Below the pieces are notes generated by a model. It ran no database searches. It saw nothing but the letters and a program-made list of their open reading frames with translations, and was not told the DNA's origin. Made by a program: the position numbers and the translations under genes. From JADJDM01 sp044352985 (GTDB taxonomy: Bacteria > Bacteroidota > Bacteroidia > B-17B0 > Aurantibacillaceae), in the NCBI GenBank assembly GCA_044352985.1, contig JBILCU010000002.1:62001-126000 (forward strand): a stretch of DNA of 64,000 nt. Direction: 5' to 3'. Shown here one piece after another: positions 28,952 through 37,601 of this stretch. Every line of letters starts with the position of its first letter. Positions within the stretch are counted from its first letter, which is position 1.

Positions 28952-30043
28952 TTAAACAAGTAGTTTGGCGATTTTATCTATAAAAAAATGAAGTCGTTTT
29001 ATTTCAGATCTACCCCTATTTTGATCATTAATAAAGCATGTGGTAACAATTACTAATTCCAAGTCGGGAATAACACAAATTAGTTGTCCACCATAACCAC
29101 TTGCAACGTATGCCTGATGATTTACAATTTTCCTTCTCCACCAATAATAACCATATCCATTTGCATTAGGCAACACATCCCATTCATTTAATTCAACTTT
29201 TGCTGACGTAGACTCTTTTACCCATTTTTCAGAAACAATTTGCCTTCCATTATAGTTTCCATTATTTAAATAGAGTAAACCAAACTTCAACATATCAATT
29301 GGCTTCATATTTAAAGTAGATCCTCCAGCTAAATTACCTTGTGGGTCTTCAGGCCAAGAATAAATATAAATACCAAGTGGTTTAAATAAAAGACTATCAA
29401 CATGAAATTTTAAATTTTTATTTGTTGTTTTATTTAAAATAGTACTAATTAATTGACAAGCACCTGTACAATATTTAAATGTTGTACCAGGAATTTCATC
29501 AAACGGTAGATCCATCATAAATTGTGTTGGATTAGAAGAACATTGAAATGCTCTATGAATTAATGGATTATTATCATCCCAAGAAAATCCTGTTTGCATT
29601 GTTAGCAAATGTGTAATGGTTAATAATTCCCTCAAAGAATCTTGAGCCTTTACAAAATCAGGATACCAAATGTTGTTATGTTTAGAAATACTCGATTTGT
29701 ATTCTGGAAGAATACTCAAAATTGGAGTATTTAAATCTGGCATTAATCCATTATCTATTAATATTCCAACAAAAGCTGAAGTAATAGATTTTGTTACTGA
29801 TTTTGTATCAAATGATGTTTCTTTATCTGCACCATTAAAATAATTTTCAAAAACAATTTTGTTTTTATGACTAATGATAAATGAGCCTAAACTAGGAATA
29901 CTGTCTTTTGCAGCTTCTAAAATTACAGTAACTGAGTTTCTATTTAAAGTTGCTGATGTGTTTTTTGATAAATTAGTTATTTGAGTTTGAGAATAATAAA
30001 TCTGTAAAGAAATTAAAAACAGAAAAAAGAAAAATATTTTCAT
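28952..30043 (-). CDS. serine hydrolase, class C beta-lactamase-like
   Basis: The 363-residue protein begins at an ATG at 30043 that opens directly into a signal peptide (KIFFFFLFLISLQIYYSQ). An in-frame ATG six codons upstream is possible but fits less well. The nucleophile motif SxxK is SVTK within SVTKSITSAFVGIL. A YCTGACQL segment replaces the usual YxN loop, and ASGYGGQLICV stands at the KTG-like position. TGFSWDDNN and YYWWRRK are also typical of the large periplasmic esterase/beta-lactamase-like family. The substrate may be an ester or a peptide, and resistance should not be assumed. The gene lies between two copies of the methyltransferase tail, suggesting later insertion. Confidence 0.85.
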   Translation of the reverse strand: MKIFFFFLFLISLQIYYSQTQITNLSKNTSATLNRNSVTVILEAAKDSIPSLGSFIISHKNKIVFENYFNGADKETSFDTKSVTKSITSAFVGILIDNGLMPDLNTPILSILPEYKSSISKHNNIWYPDFVKAQDSLRELLTITHLLTMQTGFSWDDNNPLIHRAFQCSSNPTQFMMDLPFDEIPGTTFKYCTGACQLISTILNKTTNKNLKFHVDSLLFKPLGIYIYSWPEDPQGNLAGGSTLNMKPIDMLKFGLLYLNNGNYNGRQIVSEKWVKESTSAKVELNEWDVLPNANGYGYYWWRRKIVNHQAYVASGYGGQLICVIPDLELVIVTTCFINDQNRGRSEIKRLHFFIDKIAKLLV

Positions 30044-30138
30044 TATTAAAGGGGTTATCACAAGTAAAAATAAAAATTTAATTACCTGCGAAGGTAATAT
30101 AAGAATGAACTAGATTAATGTTTATTTAATCTTATTGA

Positions 30139-30201
30139 TTAAAAATAGAAGAAGAATCTGCTGCAAAAAACTACTTTTTTGTTGCTTTTAAAGTTTGCTA
30201 A
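30139..30201 (+). pseudogene. remnant of a second TylF-like methyltransferase (C-terminal codons only)
   Basis: After an in-frame TGA at 30136-30138, about 20 codons can be read that end SAAKNYFFVAFKVC and a stop. The intact gene at 28217-28939 ends AAANNYFFVAFIVK. DNA identity is 32 of 33 over 30158-30190 and then decays. No upstream part of the methyltransferase remains. The segment overlaps the end of the DUF4249 gene on the other strand by a few bases. It looks like the scar of a tandem duplication whose middle was replaced by the serine hydrolase gene. Confidence 0.7.
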
Positions 30202-31130
30202 GGACAAAAATAGCCGCCTAAAAAAACATTCTCAACAGGAATATCTTTACATGAAAAACTTTTAGAAGAAACTGTTCCGATATTGAACCAACCTAAAACT
30301 CTTGGAGAATTTTCAGTTAAAGGTAAAATATTTGTTCTTAAATTTTCAGGTGTTACTGCAAATAAACCAGCCTGACTATTATTTACCTGCGTTACTAATT
30401 GAATGAGGTATTCGTAAGAATTTTTGTTTATTGAATATACTTCAACTGTTAAAACATCATTTAATTTAAAAGGATTATCAAATGGAGTTACACTGAAATA
30501 AGCAATTGGTGGTATAAAACATAAGCCATCTGAACCCTCTCCTCCGCCTCCATCTTCCGCAATATTTACGTTAGAAGAAGCATTGAAAAACTTTCCGTTT
30601 TTATAGGTTTTTATCCAATAAAAATTTTTTTCATTAGGTATGTCTTTTCCAAAAAGCCAAGGTGCATAACCTCTAACTGTAGTATCGCCAAAATCAGTTA
30701 ATTTATTAAATCCAACAGTATCAATTTGTGTTGTTTTGTAAGATGAGGAAATAGATTTGTAATTATAACCTTTATAAGATATTTGCAATTCATATTGATG
30801 ACCAACAATATTAAACGTATCGTTTGTAGTTGGTGTGTAAACATAATTACCTGTTCCGGCTGTCTCTAAAAATGGATAGACTTTGCCATTGCTTAAATCT
30901 TTTATATTTACAGTTGCACCTAATGCAGCAGGCGTTGATGAAGAACTGAATACCGGCGATGTTGTTGTTAATCGAACAACTTGATTCTCAGGTTTATTAT
31001 TTAACCAAGCATCAACTACTAGTAAGGTTTCTCCTTCGGGTACATCTACCTGAATTACCTTTTCGCATGATGAAATAAATACAAGTATTAGAAAAGCAAA
31101 AACTAAAAAAGTATATTTTTTAAATATCAT
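30198..31130 (-). CDS. DUF4249 lipoprotein
   Basis: The 310-residue protein has a lipoprotein signal with Cys22 in VFISSCEKV. The following VIQVDVPEGETLLVVDAWLNNKP is the start of DUF4249, a Bacteroidota outer-membrane lipoprotein family with beta-rich domains. VVRLTTTSPVF and LGATVNIKDLSNG are also typical. The gene lies 5 bases after the TonB-dependent receptor gene and is surely cotranscribed. Such pairs resemble SusCD systems in layout, with the lipoprotein probably forming a lid or substrate-binding partner for the receptor. The ligand is unknown. Late residues include a Cys pair and GGYFCP at the very end. Confidence 0.88.
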   Translation of the reverse strand: MIFKKYTFLVFAFLILVFISSCEKVIQVDVPEGETLLVVDAWLNNKPENQVVRLTTTSPVFSSSSTPAALGATVNIKDLSNGKVYPFLETAGTGNYVYTPTTNDTFNIVGHQYELQISYKGYNYKSISSSYKTTQIDTVGFNKLTDFGDTTVRGYAPWLFGKDIPNEKNFYWIKTYKNGKFFNASSNVNIAEDGGGGEGSDGLCFIPPIAYFSVTPFDNPFKLNDVLTVEVYSINKNSYEYLIQLVTQVNNSQAGLFAVTPENLRTNILPLTENSPRVLGWFNIGTVSSKSFSCKDIPVENVFLGGYFCP

Positions 31131-31135
31131 CGTAA

Positions 31136-33493
31136 TTAAAAATTAAAATTATAAGTTACAGAAGGGATAATTGTTCCAACAATAGTATATCTTATAGCTT
31201 CCGTTTGACTAGGATTATCTTCATTAGGTCGGAAGAAAATGGTAAATGCATTTTTTCGATTATAAACATTATATACACTAAAAACCCAATTCCCTTTCCA
31301 TCTTCTTTTTTCATTTTTTGATGGAGTATAAGTTGCTGATATGTCTAAGCGATGGTAAGGTGTGTTTCTAAAATTATTTCGTTTTTCAGTTGTATTATCA
31401 GTAACTGTATAGCCTTGAATTTCATATTTTACATTTGGGAAGGTAGCAGGTATTCCGCTTTGCAGTATAAAATTTCCTCCAAAAGTCCATTTTTTATTTA
31501 ATTCATAACTTGATGTTATGTTTAAATTATGTGGCCTGTCGTAACGAGCATAATACCATTCGCCTTTACTTAAACCTGGAATCTGTCTTTCGGTTCTTGA
31601 TAAGGTATAACTAATCCAACCGGTTAATTTTCCTTTATTTTTCTTGATAAAAAATTCAAGACCATATGCCCTTCCTTTGCCCTGAATTAAATCTGCTTCT
31701 AATTCTTCGTTTAGTAAAAGATCTGCATTATCAATATAATCCAATTGATTTTGCATGATTTTATAATATGCTTCAATAGATGTTTCGAATATGTTTTCTT
31801 TAAAATTTCGGAAATAGCCCAATGCAGCCTGATCCGAAAGTTGGGGTAAAATATTGTTTGTTACCGGTGTCCAAATATCTAAAGGTGTTGCTGCTGCTGT
31901 ATTAGAAACTAAATGAAGGTATTGCGCCATTCTGTTATAACTTGCTTTTATTGAACTTTCATCAGTTAATGAAAGTTTAAAGGAAAATCTTGGCTCTAGG
32001 TTTCCGTAATTTTTTATTGCTGTATTATTTGAAAACGATTTTTTCTCTTTCAGTCTTTTACGCGTGTTTGCAATGGTATCGTGATAATAAAATGCAGTAT
32101 CTGCAATGTAGTTAAATAGGCTATATCTTAAGCCGTACTGCACAGAAAATCTGTCGGTTATTTTTTGTTCATTATCAATATATAAGGCAGATTCTAAGCC
32201 ATTTTTGTTATCTAAGCCAATTTTAATTTTATCGCCACTGGCTTGTGTTACGGTAGCATCACCAGGTTTAAAATTATACCATGTTGATTGCCCACCAAAA
32301 TGAATGGTATTTTTTGCATTGAGGTAATATATGAATTCAGGTTTAAAACTATAGTTGATAATATTAGATCCCCAATCAAATCGGGTAGCATCGTATTCAT
32401 TTTTAAAGCCCAGAAAATAATTGTATTTACTGTAATAAAATGTTGAATTAAGAAATAATTTTTCTCCGAAAACATGATTCCAACGAGCTGTCGCTGTAGC
32501 ATTTCCCCAATCAAATCGAAACCCTGCGCCAAATACATCCTGCCCAAAATATCCACTTAAAAAAATTTGATTTTTTTTGTTAATTCTCCAATTTACTTTC
32601 CCAGTTAAATCATAAAAATAAAATTGAGCATCTTTTAAATCGGGTAATTTTTTATTGATGATTGGTTTAGTTAAAAAATCAATATAACTTCTTCTACCTG
32701 CAATAATGAATGAAGCTTTATCTTTTTTAATTGGAGCTTCAATAGAAAAGCGACTAAAAATTGTTCCAACCCCACCACTTCCTTCAAGCTTTTTATTGTT
32801 TCCTTCTTTCATTCTTATATCTAATAAAGAAGATATTCTTCCGCCATATTGTGCAGGAATTCCTCCTTTATACAACTTCACATCTTTAACTGCATCAGGG
32901 TTAAATACAGAAAAAAATCCGAACAAGTGTGAAGAATTAAAAACAGGAGCTTCATCTAATAAAATTAAATTCCCATCAATATTTCCTCCTCTAACATTAA
33001 AACCACTACTACCCTCACCTACTGTGGTTACTCCAGGTAATAACTGAATACTTCTTACTATATCAACTTCTCCAAGCAATGCAGGAATTTTATTTATTTG
33101 TTTAATGTCGAGTTTTACAGTACTCATTTCCATACTTTTTACATTTTGGTTCTCTTTTTCACTTGAAATGGTAACCTCAGTCAATGTAGTTTTTTCATCT
33201 TCGGGTAATTCAATATCAATTGAAAGGTTTGAATTGATTTCAATTTCTTTTTCAATTGTTTTATAACCGATGTAAGAAAAAACAAGTGTATTTTTTCCTT
33301 GTTTTAAAGTAATGGAATAAAAGCCGTAAACATTTGTTGTAGCTGCAGTTGCAGTACCTTTTACATAAATTGTGGCGCCAATCATAGATTCGCCATTTGA
33401 GAAATCTTTTACATAGCCACTAACTGCGTAATTCTGGGAAGATAGAATAGTGGTAATAGATAAAAAAAGTAGAAATAAAAATAGTCTTTTCAT
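31136..33493 (-). CDS. TonB-dependent outer-membrane receptor with carboxypeptidase-regulatory-like domain
   Basis: The ATG at 33493 starts a good signal peptide (MKRLFLFLLFLSITTILSSQ); an in-frame TTG four codons upstream lies inside a palindrome and is less likely. The 785-residue protein has a CarboxypepD_reg-like domain (ISGYVKDF-type start to about residue 90), a plug domain with VEVTISS-like linker, IRSIQLLPGVTTVGEGSSGFNVRGGNIDGNLILLDEAP split over residues 140-185, and a beta-barrel ending in an aromatic residue (NFNF). It should import or bind an unknown ligand together with the DUF4249 lipoprotein encoded next. Confidence 0.92.
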   Translation of the reverse strand: MKRLFLFLLFLSITTILSSQNYAVSGYVKDFSNGESMIGATIYVKGTATAATTNVYGFYSITLKQGKNTLVFSYIGYKTIEKEIEINSNLSIDIELPEDEKTTLTEVTISSEKENQNVKSMEMSTVKLDIKQINKIPALLGEVDIVRSIQLLPGVTTVGEGSSGFNVRGGNIDGNLILLDEAPVFNSSHLFGFFSVFNPDAVKDVKLYKGGIPAQYGGRISSLLDIRMKEGNNKKLEGSGGVGTIFSRFSIEAPIKKDKASFIIAGRRSYIDFLTKPIINKKLPDLKDAQFYFYDLTGKVNWRINKKNQIFLSGYFGQDVFGAGFRFDWGNATATARWNHVFGEKLFLNSTFYYSKYNYFLGFKNEYDATRFDWGSNIINYSFKPEFIYYLNAKNTIHFGGQSTWYNFKPGDATVTQASGDKIKIGLDNKNGLESALYIDNEQKITDRFSVQYGLRYSLFNYIADTAFYYHDTIANTRKRLKEKKSFSNNTAIKNYGNLEPRFSFKLSLTDESSIKASYNRMAQYLHLVSNTAAATPLDIWTPVTNNILPQLSDQAALGYFRNFKENIFETSIEAYYKIMQNQLDYIDNADLLLNEELEADLIQGKGRAYGLEFFIKKNKGKLTGWISYTLSRTERQIPGLSKGEWYYARYDRPHNLNITSSYELNKKWTFGGNFILQSGIPATFPNVKYEIQGYTVTDNTTEKRNNFRNTPYHRLDISATYTPSKNEKRRWKGNWVFSVYNVYNRKNAFTIFFRPNEDNPSQTEAIRYTIVGTIIPSVTYNFNF

Positions 33494-33497
33494 AAAG

Positions 33498-33546
33498 TGA
33501 TGCAAAACTAGGCATTAGCTTTAATTAGCTAACGCTACATGCATCA
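33498..33546 (-). promoter_or_regulatory. long imperfect palindrome directly before the TonB receptor ATG
   Basis: Read on the minus strand, TGATGCA and TGCATCA form 7-base outer arms. Inside, TAGCGTTAGCT can pair with AGCTAATGCCTA with one bulge and one G-U pair, leaving an AATTAA loop. The structure ends 4 bases before the ATG at 33493, where the ribosome binds. It could be a DNA operator or an RNA hairpin that controls translation of the receptor operon. There is no T run after it, so it is not an intrinsic terminator. Confidence 0.6.
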
Positions 33547-33658
33547 TTTATTAAAATTAGAAGAAATGATTTAACAAAATTTAGAGATAAAGGTTTTCTT
33601 CCAGATTTAAGTATGCTAACTACTTGTCTACATTAAAAAAGTCAATTTCAATTTTCTT

Positions 33659-33687
33659 CACACTTTTTTCATTGCCAAAAAAGTGTG
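33659..33687. repeat. perfect 11-base inverted repeat
   Basis: CACACTTTTTT at 33659-33669 and AAAAAAGTGTG at 33677-33687 are exact reverse complements around the loop CATTGCC. It is the first of four consecutive hairpins. Confidence 0.75.
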
Positions 33688-33701
33688 CAAAAAGTCTAGA
33701 A

Positions 33702-33794
33702 ATTGCCAAGGCAATCTCGCGCAATGCGCAAGACCAGCAATCAAAAGCTAAAAAGCCTCCAAGGCTTCGGCTTTTCTTAACGCTTTTAATTGCT
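33702..33794. repeat. cluster of three hairpins
   Basis: In order there are ATTGCC-AA-GGCAAT (33702-33715), GCGC-AAT-GCGC (33719-33729) and a long stem with AGCAATCAAAAGC (33736-33748) against GCTTTTAATTGCT (33782-33794), 12 of 13 paired. The long stem holds an inner AAAAGCC/GGCTTTT pairing. The cluster may be a dispersed repeat element or a structured RNA. Confidence 0.65.
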
Positions 33795-34102
33795 TTTGCT
33801 GCGCCAATTTCATTTTTAATAGCGGGTAAGCCATAACGCTTAGCAATTCAGAGTATCAGTGAGCCAATTTTAGAGCATCAAGAGGTAATGCAATTATCTA
33901 ATGGATATTTGAGCGGGGTTGTGAGTATCTCAAGCGTAAAAAATTTGCAAGGAGCTTAGATATCGCATCTAGAAAATCTCTAGAAAACAAGTGGGTTTAC
34001 TGAATTTATTAGATTTAAGAATTTTTGAGGGATATCTAACAAATCTTTTTTCTAAAAAAGCTAGTTAATTTCTAAAAAGTTATATTGGTGCATTTTTTAA
34101 CT

Positions 34103-34984
34103 TTATTGCTCGTCAAAAAAATCTTCATCAACTTGCTTAATTTCATAAATTGTTTTGACTTGAATTCCAACATTAAATTCATGTATTAAGGTTACTAACT
34201 TTTGACCATCAATACATATTATTTTATGATGAGCAGAACGTGCTTTTTCAAGTGCTTTTTCATCAAATTCAGAAGTTGTAACAAAAACACCTTTATTTGT
34301 ATCTCCACTCATTGCTCCAATAAAATTTCTTATATCTTTCTCTCTTACTTTCCCATCATTAAATCGTTTTGCTTGTATATAAATTTTATCAAGTCCAAGC
34401 TTATCTTCATTTATAATTCCATCTATTCCTCCATCATTTGATTTTGATGTCTCTATAAATTCACCATATCCCATTTTTTTTAAAAGTTTTAATACAACTT
34501 TTTCAAAAAAATATGGATCTATATTTTTTAGTTTATGTAAAAGTTCATTTTTGACTTCGCTTTCAATTCTATTAAAACCTTCATCTATCAAATCTTGTGG
34601 CGATGAAATGTTTGTTTTAGTATTGTTTACATTTGAACTTAAATTTTTTTCCTGTTTATAAAAACTAAACAATGAGTTCTCATTCTCTAATTCATTTATG
34701 TTAAGTGTTGCAGAATGATTTTTTCCTTTTTCAGTTATTTGTACCAAACCGCGTTCAGGAAAAATAATATATCCACCTTTTTTAAGGTATGATTTACCCC
34801 AAGCAATTCTATTATCAATTAGTAAGTCACCAGATTTTGTTTCTTGTTTTAGTTGTTCATCGCTGAGACCTGAATAAAATCTTATTTTAACTTCTTCAAT
34901 TAGTTCTCTTGACTTTAATACTTTACCAGTTTTAAGTACTTCTAAAATCGGAATGAATGTTTCATCAAATTTTGGTATTTCCAT
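34103..34984 (-). CDS. mrr: Mrr-type restriction endonuclease
   Basis: The 293-residue protein starts with an Mrr N-terminal winged-helix domain (residues 1-90; FDETFIPILEVL, ELIEEVKIRF, SYLKKGGYI). A Ser/Asn-rich linker follows. The C-terminal PD-(D/E)XK nuclease domain has GGIDG with Asp188 and QAK with Gln204 and Lys206, then KDIRNFIGAMSG and KGVFVTTSEF. Mrr enzymes are type IV restriction systems that cut methylated DNA. The gene stands alone without a methyltransferase, as expected for type IV. It sits beside the hairpin-rich stretch and is the clearest accessory defence gene in the window. Confidence 0.92.
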   Translation of the reverse strand: MEIPKFDETFIPILEVLKTGKVLKSRELIEEVKIRFYSGLSDEQLKQETKSGDLLIDNRIAWGKSYLKKGGYIIFPERGLVQITEKGKNHSATLNINELENENSLFSFYKQEKNLSSNVNNTKTNISSPQDLIDEGFNRIESEVKNELLHKLKNIDPYFFEKVVLKLLKKMGYGEFIETSKSNDGGIDGIINEDKLGLDKIYIQAKRFNDGKVREKDIRNFIGAMSGDTNKGVFVTTSEFDEKALEKARSAHHKIICIDGQKLVTLIHEFNVGIQVKTIYEIKQVDEDFFDEQ

Positions 34985-35038
34985 TTCTATTTTTTATCGA
35001 TGTTAACAATGTCAACTAACAAATAAGTAAACCCTGAA

Positions 35039-36115
35039 TTATTTTTTATTCAAATCAAGATTTAAAGAAAAAACATGACTATAAGGAGCAATTGAAGCAT
35101 TACCCATATTGGTAAAGGCATAATTTAAAGCAATAGCTTTATACTTAATTCCAACACCCATATTAGGCTGAATTGTTTTTATTTTTTGGTTGTAGTTATT
35201 GGTATAGGTTTGATAATTATTAAATCCAAATCGTAGAAAAATTAAATTTACATACCCTATTTCAAAACCAAATGTTGGATCAATGCTCATGAAATTAGTT
35301 TTTATCAAGGTATTTCGTTTACCATCAAAGGTGGAAGTTAAATCAAACTCAGAAATTACCTGAATTTTATTTTTCCAGAATACTTTTTTATTTGAGATAC
35401 CTGCAATTAATCTTGGCACAGTAACTTCTACATTATTTTGAGGAATATCGTTTCCTGTTAATGCAAATACATTTTTAGTGTTTTCATCTAAGGTATATGA
35501 CCAAGCATTAAATGTACCTGTTATATCTTTCCCTACTAATGCAAATTTCCAATCTTTAGATAGTTGATAATTGATTCCAACATCAATTCCAAAACCCCAC
35601 GAGTTTGCAAATTCTCCTAATTTCCTTCTGATGATTTTAACATTTGAACCTATTTGAATTCCTTTTAATTTCTGAACTTTTTTAGAATAAGAGAGTATTG
35701 CTGCAAAATCTGTAGCATTAAACTTAGATATTTTATCATAGTCCACATTGCCATTTGCATCAACCAATTGTGTTGTATTTGGGATATTATCTACACCAAA
35801 ACGAATTAAGCTTATTGCCCCAACACTATTTGAATCTAAGCGCAGAGCTAAAGCTCCATAATCATATTTTGCAATACCTGCAAAATAATCAGAATGCATT
35901 ATGCCAAATTGAATTTTGGGCTTAAGATTTATGAGCCCTGCAGGATTCCAATATGCAGAAGTAACATCATCAGAAGACGCAACAGCAGCATTTCCCATTG
36001 AAAGTTGTTTGGCACCTACACCAATGGCTAAAAATTCATTACTGTATTTTAAAATTTGTGCTTTTGAATTAACAAAAACTAAAAGAAATAAAATATGTAT
36101 TATTATTTTTTTCAA
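35039..36115 (-). CDS. PorV/PorQ family outer-membrane protein
   Basis: The 358-residue protein has a signal peptide ending near residue 19 (SKAQILK). AIGVGAKQLSMGNAAVASSD followed by TSAYWNPAGL is the N-terminal signature of the PorV/PorQ family, FadL-like barrels that act in type IX secretion. The rest shows alternating beta strands and ends FSLNLDLNKK. PorV itself shuttles cargo from SprA to the PorU sortase. The family has several paralogues, and without comparison I cannot say whether this is PorV, PorQ or a relative. It stands alone, with a terminator just upstream. Confidence 0.85.
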   Translation of the reverse strand: MKKIIIHILFLLVFVNSKAQILKYSNEFLAIGVGAKQLSMGNAAVASSDDVTSAYWNPAGLINLKPKIQFGIMHSDYFAGIAKYDYGALALRLDSNSVGAISLIRFGVDNIPNTTQLVDANGNVDYDKISKFNATDFAAILSYSKKVQKLKGIQIGSNVKIIRRKLGEFANSWGFGIDVGINYQLSKDWKFALVGKDITGTFNAWSYTLDENTKNVFALTGNDIPQNNVEVTVPRLIAGISNKKVFWKNKIQVISEFDLTSTFDGKRNTLIKTNFMSIDPTFGFEIGYVNLIFLRFGFNNYQTYTNNYNQKIKTIQPNMGVGIKYKAIALNYAFTNMGNASIAPYSHVFSLNLDLNKK

Positions 36116-36158
36116 CCTTGTTAGTTAACGAATTATAAACGAATTTATTATCTAAAAC

Positions 36159-36184
36159 AAAAAATCCCCGAACGGGGATTTTTT
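36159..36184 (-). terminator. intrinsic terminator of the sucC-lipoprotein operon
   Basis: AAAAAATCCCCG (36159-36170) and CGGGGATTTTTT (36173-36184) form a 12-base stem. On the minus strand the stem is followed by a T-rich tail. It overlaps the stop codon of the secreted-protein gene (36184-36186) and separates that operon from the PorV/PorQ gene. Confidence 0.85.
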
Positions 36185-36681
36185 TAATACTTGCTAAACC
36201 CTGATCGTTCAGATATTTTGTGTTCGATTAACAAACCAACACAAGCACCATCCATCGGTTTTCCTTTAGCCTGAGTTGCATCACCTGCTGGAACTGATAC
36301 TTCAATTAATAAATTTCTTGTACTGTTTGATTGAAATTCAAACTGTTGAGCATTTTCGTTTTTTGCATTATCAAACAATTCTTCTTTTGTTTTAGCATCA
36401 AGTATTTTAAAATTTACTTGAGTACCTGCTGTTTCACAACATAAAGACAATCTGTAATCCATACCTTTATAAATTACACAACGTAATTTTGAAATACTTC
36501 CCTGAGAAAATAAACCACTTCTAGATTGAGAATTATATAAAAACTCTCTTTTATCATCTTTTGAAGAACCTGCATCACAATGTTCTTTATGAAAATTAGA
36601 ACAAATACTTGATTGGGAAATAGCATTTTTAGGGTAATTAATTATTATCGCTAAAAATAAAAGAGCAACTACTTTTTTCAT
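36184..36681 (-). CDS. secreted protein of unknown function
   Basis: I do not recognise this 165-residue protein. It has a signal peptide ending near residue 22 (NAISQSS). The mature part holds seven cysteines, including SSICSNFHKEHC, KLRCVIYKG, LSLCCETAG and DGACVGLL, so disulfides are likely. The strand pattern CVIYKGMDYRLSLCCETAG with FEFQSNSTRNLLIEVSVP suggests a jelly-roll or C2-like beta sandwich. It starts 3 bases after the lipoprotein gene, and its stop overlaps a terminator, so it is the last gene of that unit. Confidence 0.75.
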   Translation of the reverse strand: MKKVVALLFLAIIINYPKNAISQSSICSNFHKEHCDAGSSKDDKREFLYNSQSRSGLFSQGSISKLRCVIYKGMDYRLSLCCETAGTQVNFKILDAKTKEELFDNAKNENAQQFEFQSNSTRNLLIEVSVPAGDATQAKGKPMDGACVGLLIEHKISERSGFSKY

Positions 36682-36684
36682 TTT

Positions 36685-37587
36685 TTATTTTACAGTTGTG
36701 TATGAATTTCTAATTGTTTTAACTTTTTCCGTAATCACTTTATATTGAGCTTCAGTAATTTCAATAGAAGTACCTCCATCCAATACTTTTATACCTTTAG
36801 CACTAGAAGAAGCAGTAACTGCTGTTTCTTTTAAAGCATCATAATCTGATTTTAAATTACTAAAATCTTTAATTACTTCTGCAACAGCCGCTTCTGACTC
36901 AAACGTTTTCATAAATTCAATGATATTGTCCAAAGTATATTTTTGATCTGCAATACGCTGAGTGGCTGGATTTTTAGCATCAAATTTATTTAAGTTTGTT
37001 ACAATATATAAGCTTTCAATATAACCACCGGCAACCATTAATGCTAAAGTACTTCCTTGTTTCCCTTTTTGTAAATCTTCAAATGAATTGTAATATAAAT
37101 CATCTGTTATTGATGCTAATGAATCAGAAATACCTACATTTTTTTCTAATCGTTTTGCAACGTTAGCATCAATTGTTGTAGAAACTCCTATTTCATCACC
37201 TAATTGCTTTACTACTTTAAAATATTTTAAAGCTTCAACACCCATTTCAAAAGTAGAACAATAACTTAAATCGCAACCATAAATACCAAAATTTATAGCT
37301 TTTGATTTAGCATCGTTATAATTCTTAGCATTATCTGAGGGATTTAAAAACGAGCTATTTTTATTGTTCTTACCTCCTACCATTTTCACAAAGGTCAACA
37401 TTTCACTTGGTGATGGAACTTGATAAATAACTGAATTAGCATCAGATTCATTAGTTAAGGCTATTGAATCTACTTTTGTAGAATCATTTGTTGCTAACTC
37501 TTCTGAATCATGATCGCCTCCACCACAAGAAATTAAACTTAATGAAAGAGATGCTGATAAAATATAGGTCAATGATTTTAGTCTCAT
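36685..37587 (-). CDS. putative lipoprotein of unknown function
   Basis: The 300-residue protein has a lipobox with Cys21 in LSLISCGGGDHD, followed by an acidic flexible stretch that would sit at the membrane surface. The rest is mostly helical, with SEMLTFVKMVGG, ALKYFKVVKQLGDEIG and NIIEFMKTFESEAAVAEVI, and no known catalytic motif. One Cys pair occurs in YGCDLSYCSTFEMG. It lies 14 bases after sucC and 3 bases before the secreted-protein gene. The three genes share one terminator, although nothing links their functions. Confidence 0.75.
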   Translation of the reverse strand: MRLKSLTYILSASLSLSLISCGGGDHDSEELATNDSTKVDSIALTNESDANSVIYQVPSPSEMLTFVKMVGGKNNKNSSFLNPSDNAKNYNDAKSKAINFGIYGCDLSYCSTFEMGVEALKYFKVVKQLGDEIGVSTTIDANVAKRLEKNVGISDSLASITDDLYYNSFEDLQKGKQGSTLALMVAGGYIESLYIVTNLNKFDAKNPATQRIADQKYTLDNIIEFMKTFESEAAVAEVIKDFSNLKSDYDALKETAVTASSSAKGIKVLDGGTSIEITEAQYKVITEKVKTIRNSYTTVK

Positions 37588-37601
37588 TTTTAATTACTTT
37601 A

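Larger units (their letters stand above)
33547..34102. other. 556-base stretch without a convincing gene
   Basis: This gap lies between the TonB receptor operon start and the end of the Mrr gene. Its left part is rich in hairpins (33659-33794). The rest, about 33800-34100, is AT-rich with no clear structure. The longest frame, 33624-33836 (+), starts with TTG, runs straight through the inverted repeats and has no family resemblance. The higher GC content and dense structure differ from other intergenic DNA here. Confidence 0.5.

Noticed and set aside
30061..30061. Upstream ATG start for the serine hydrolase
   Set aside because: The ATG six codons downstream begins a standard lysine-plus-hydrophobic signal peptide without the extra residues.
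33624..33836. 70-codon frame on the plus strand
   Set aside because: It starts with TTG, runs through the inverted repeats, and its composition follows the repeats rather than a protein family.
33782..33850. Integron attC-like site near CATAACGCTTAGC
   Set aside because: The core sites do not match the RYYYAAC/GTTRRRY pair, and no integrase gene is present.
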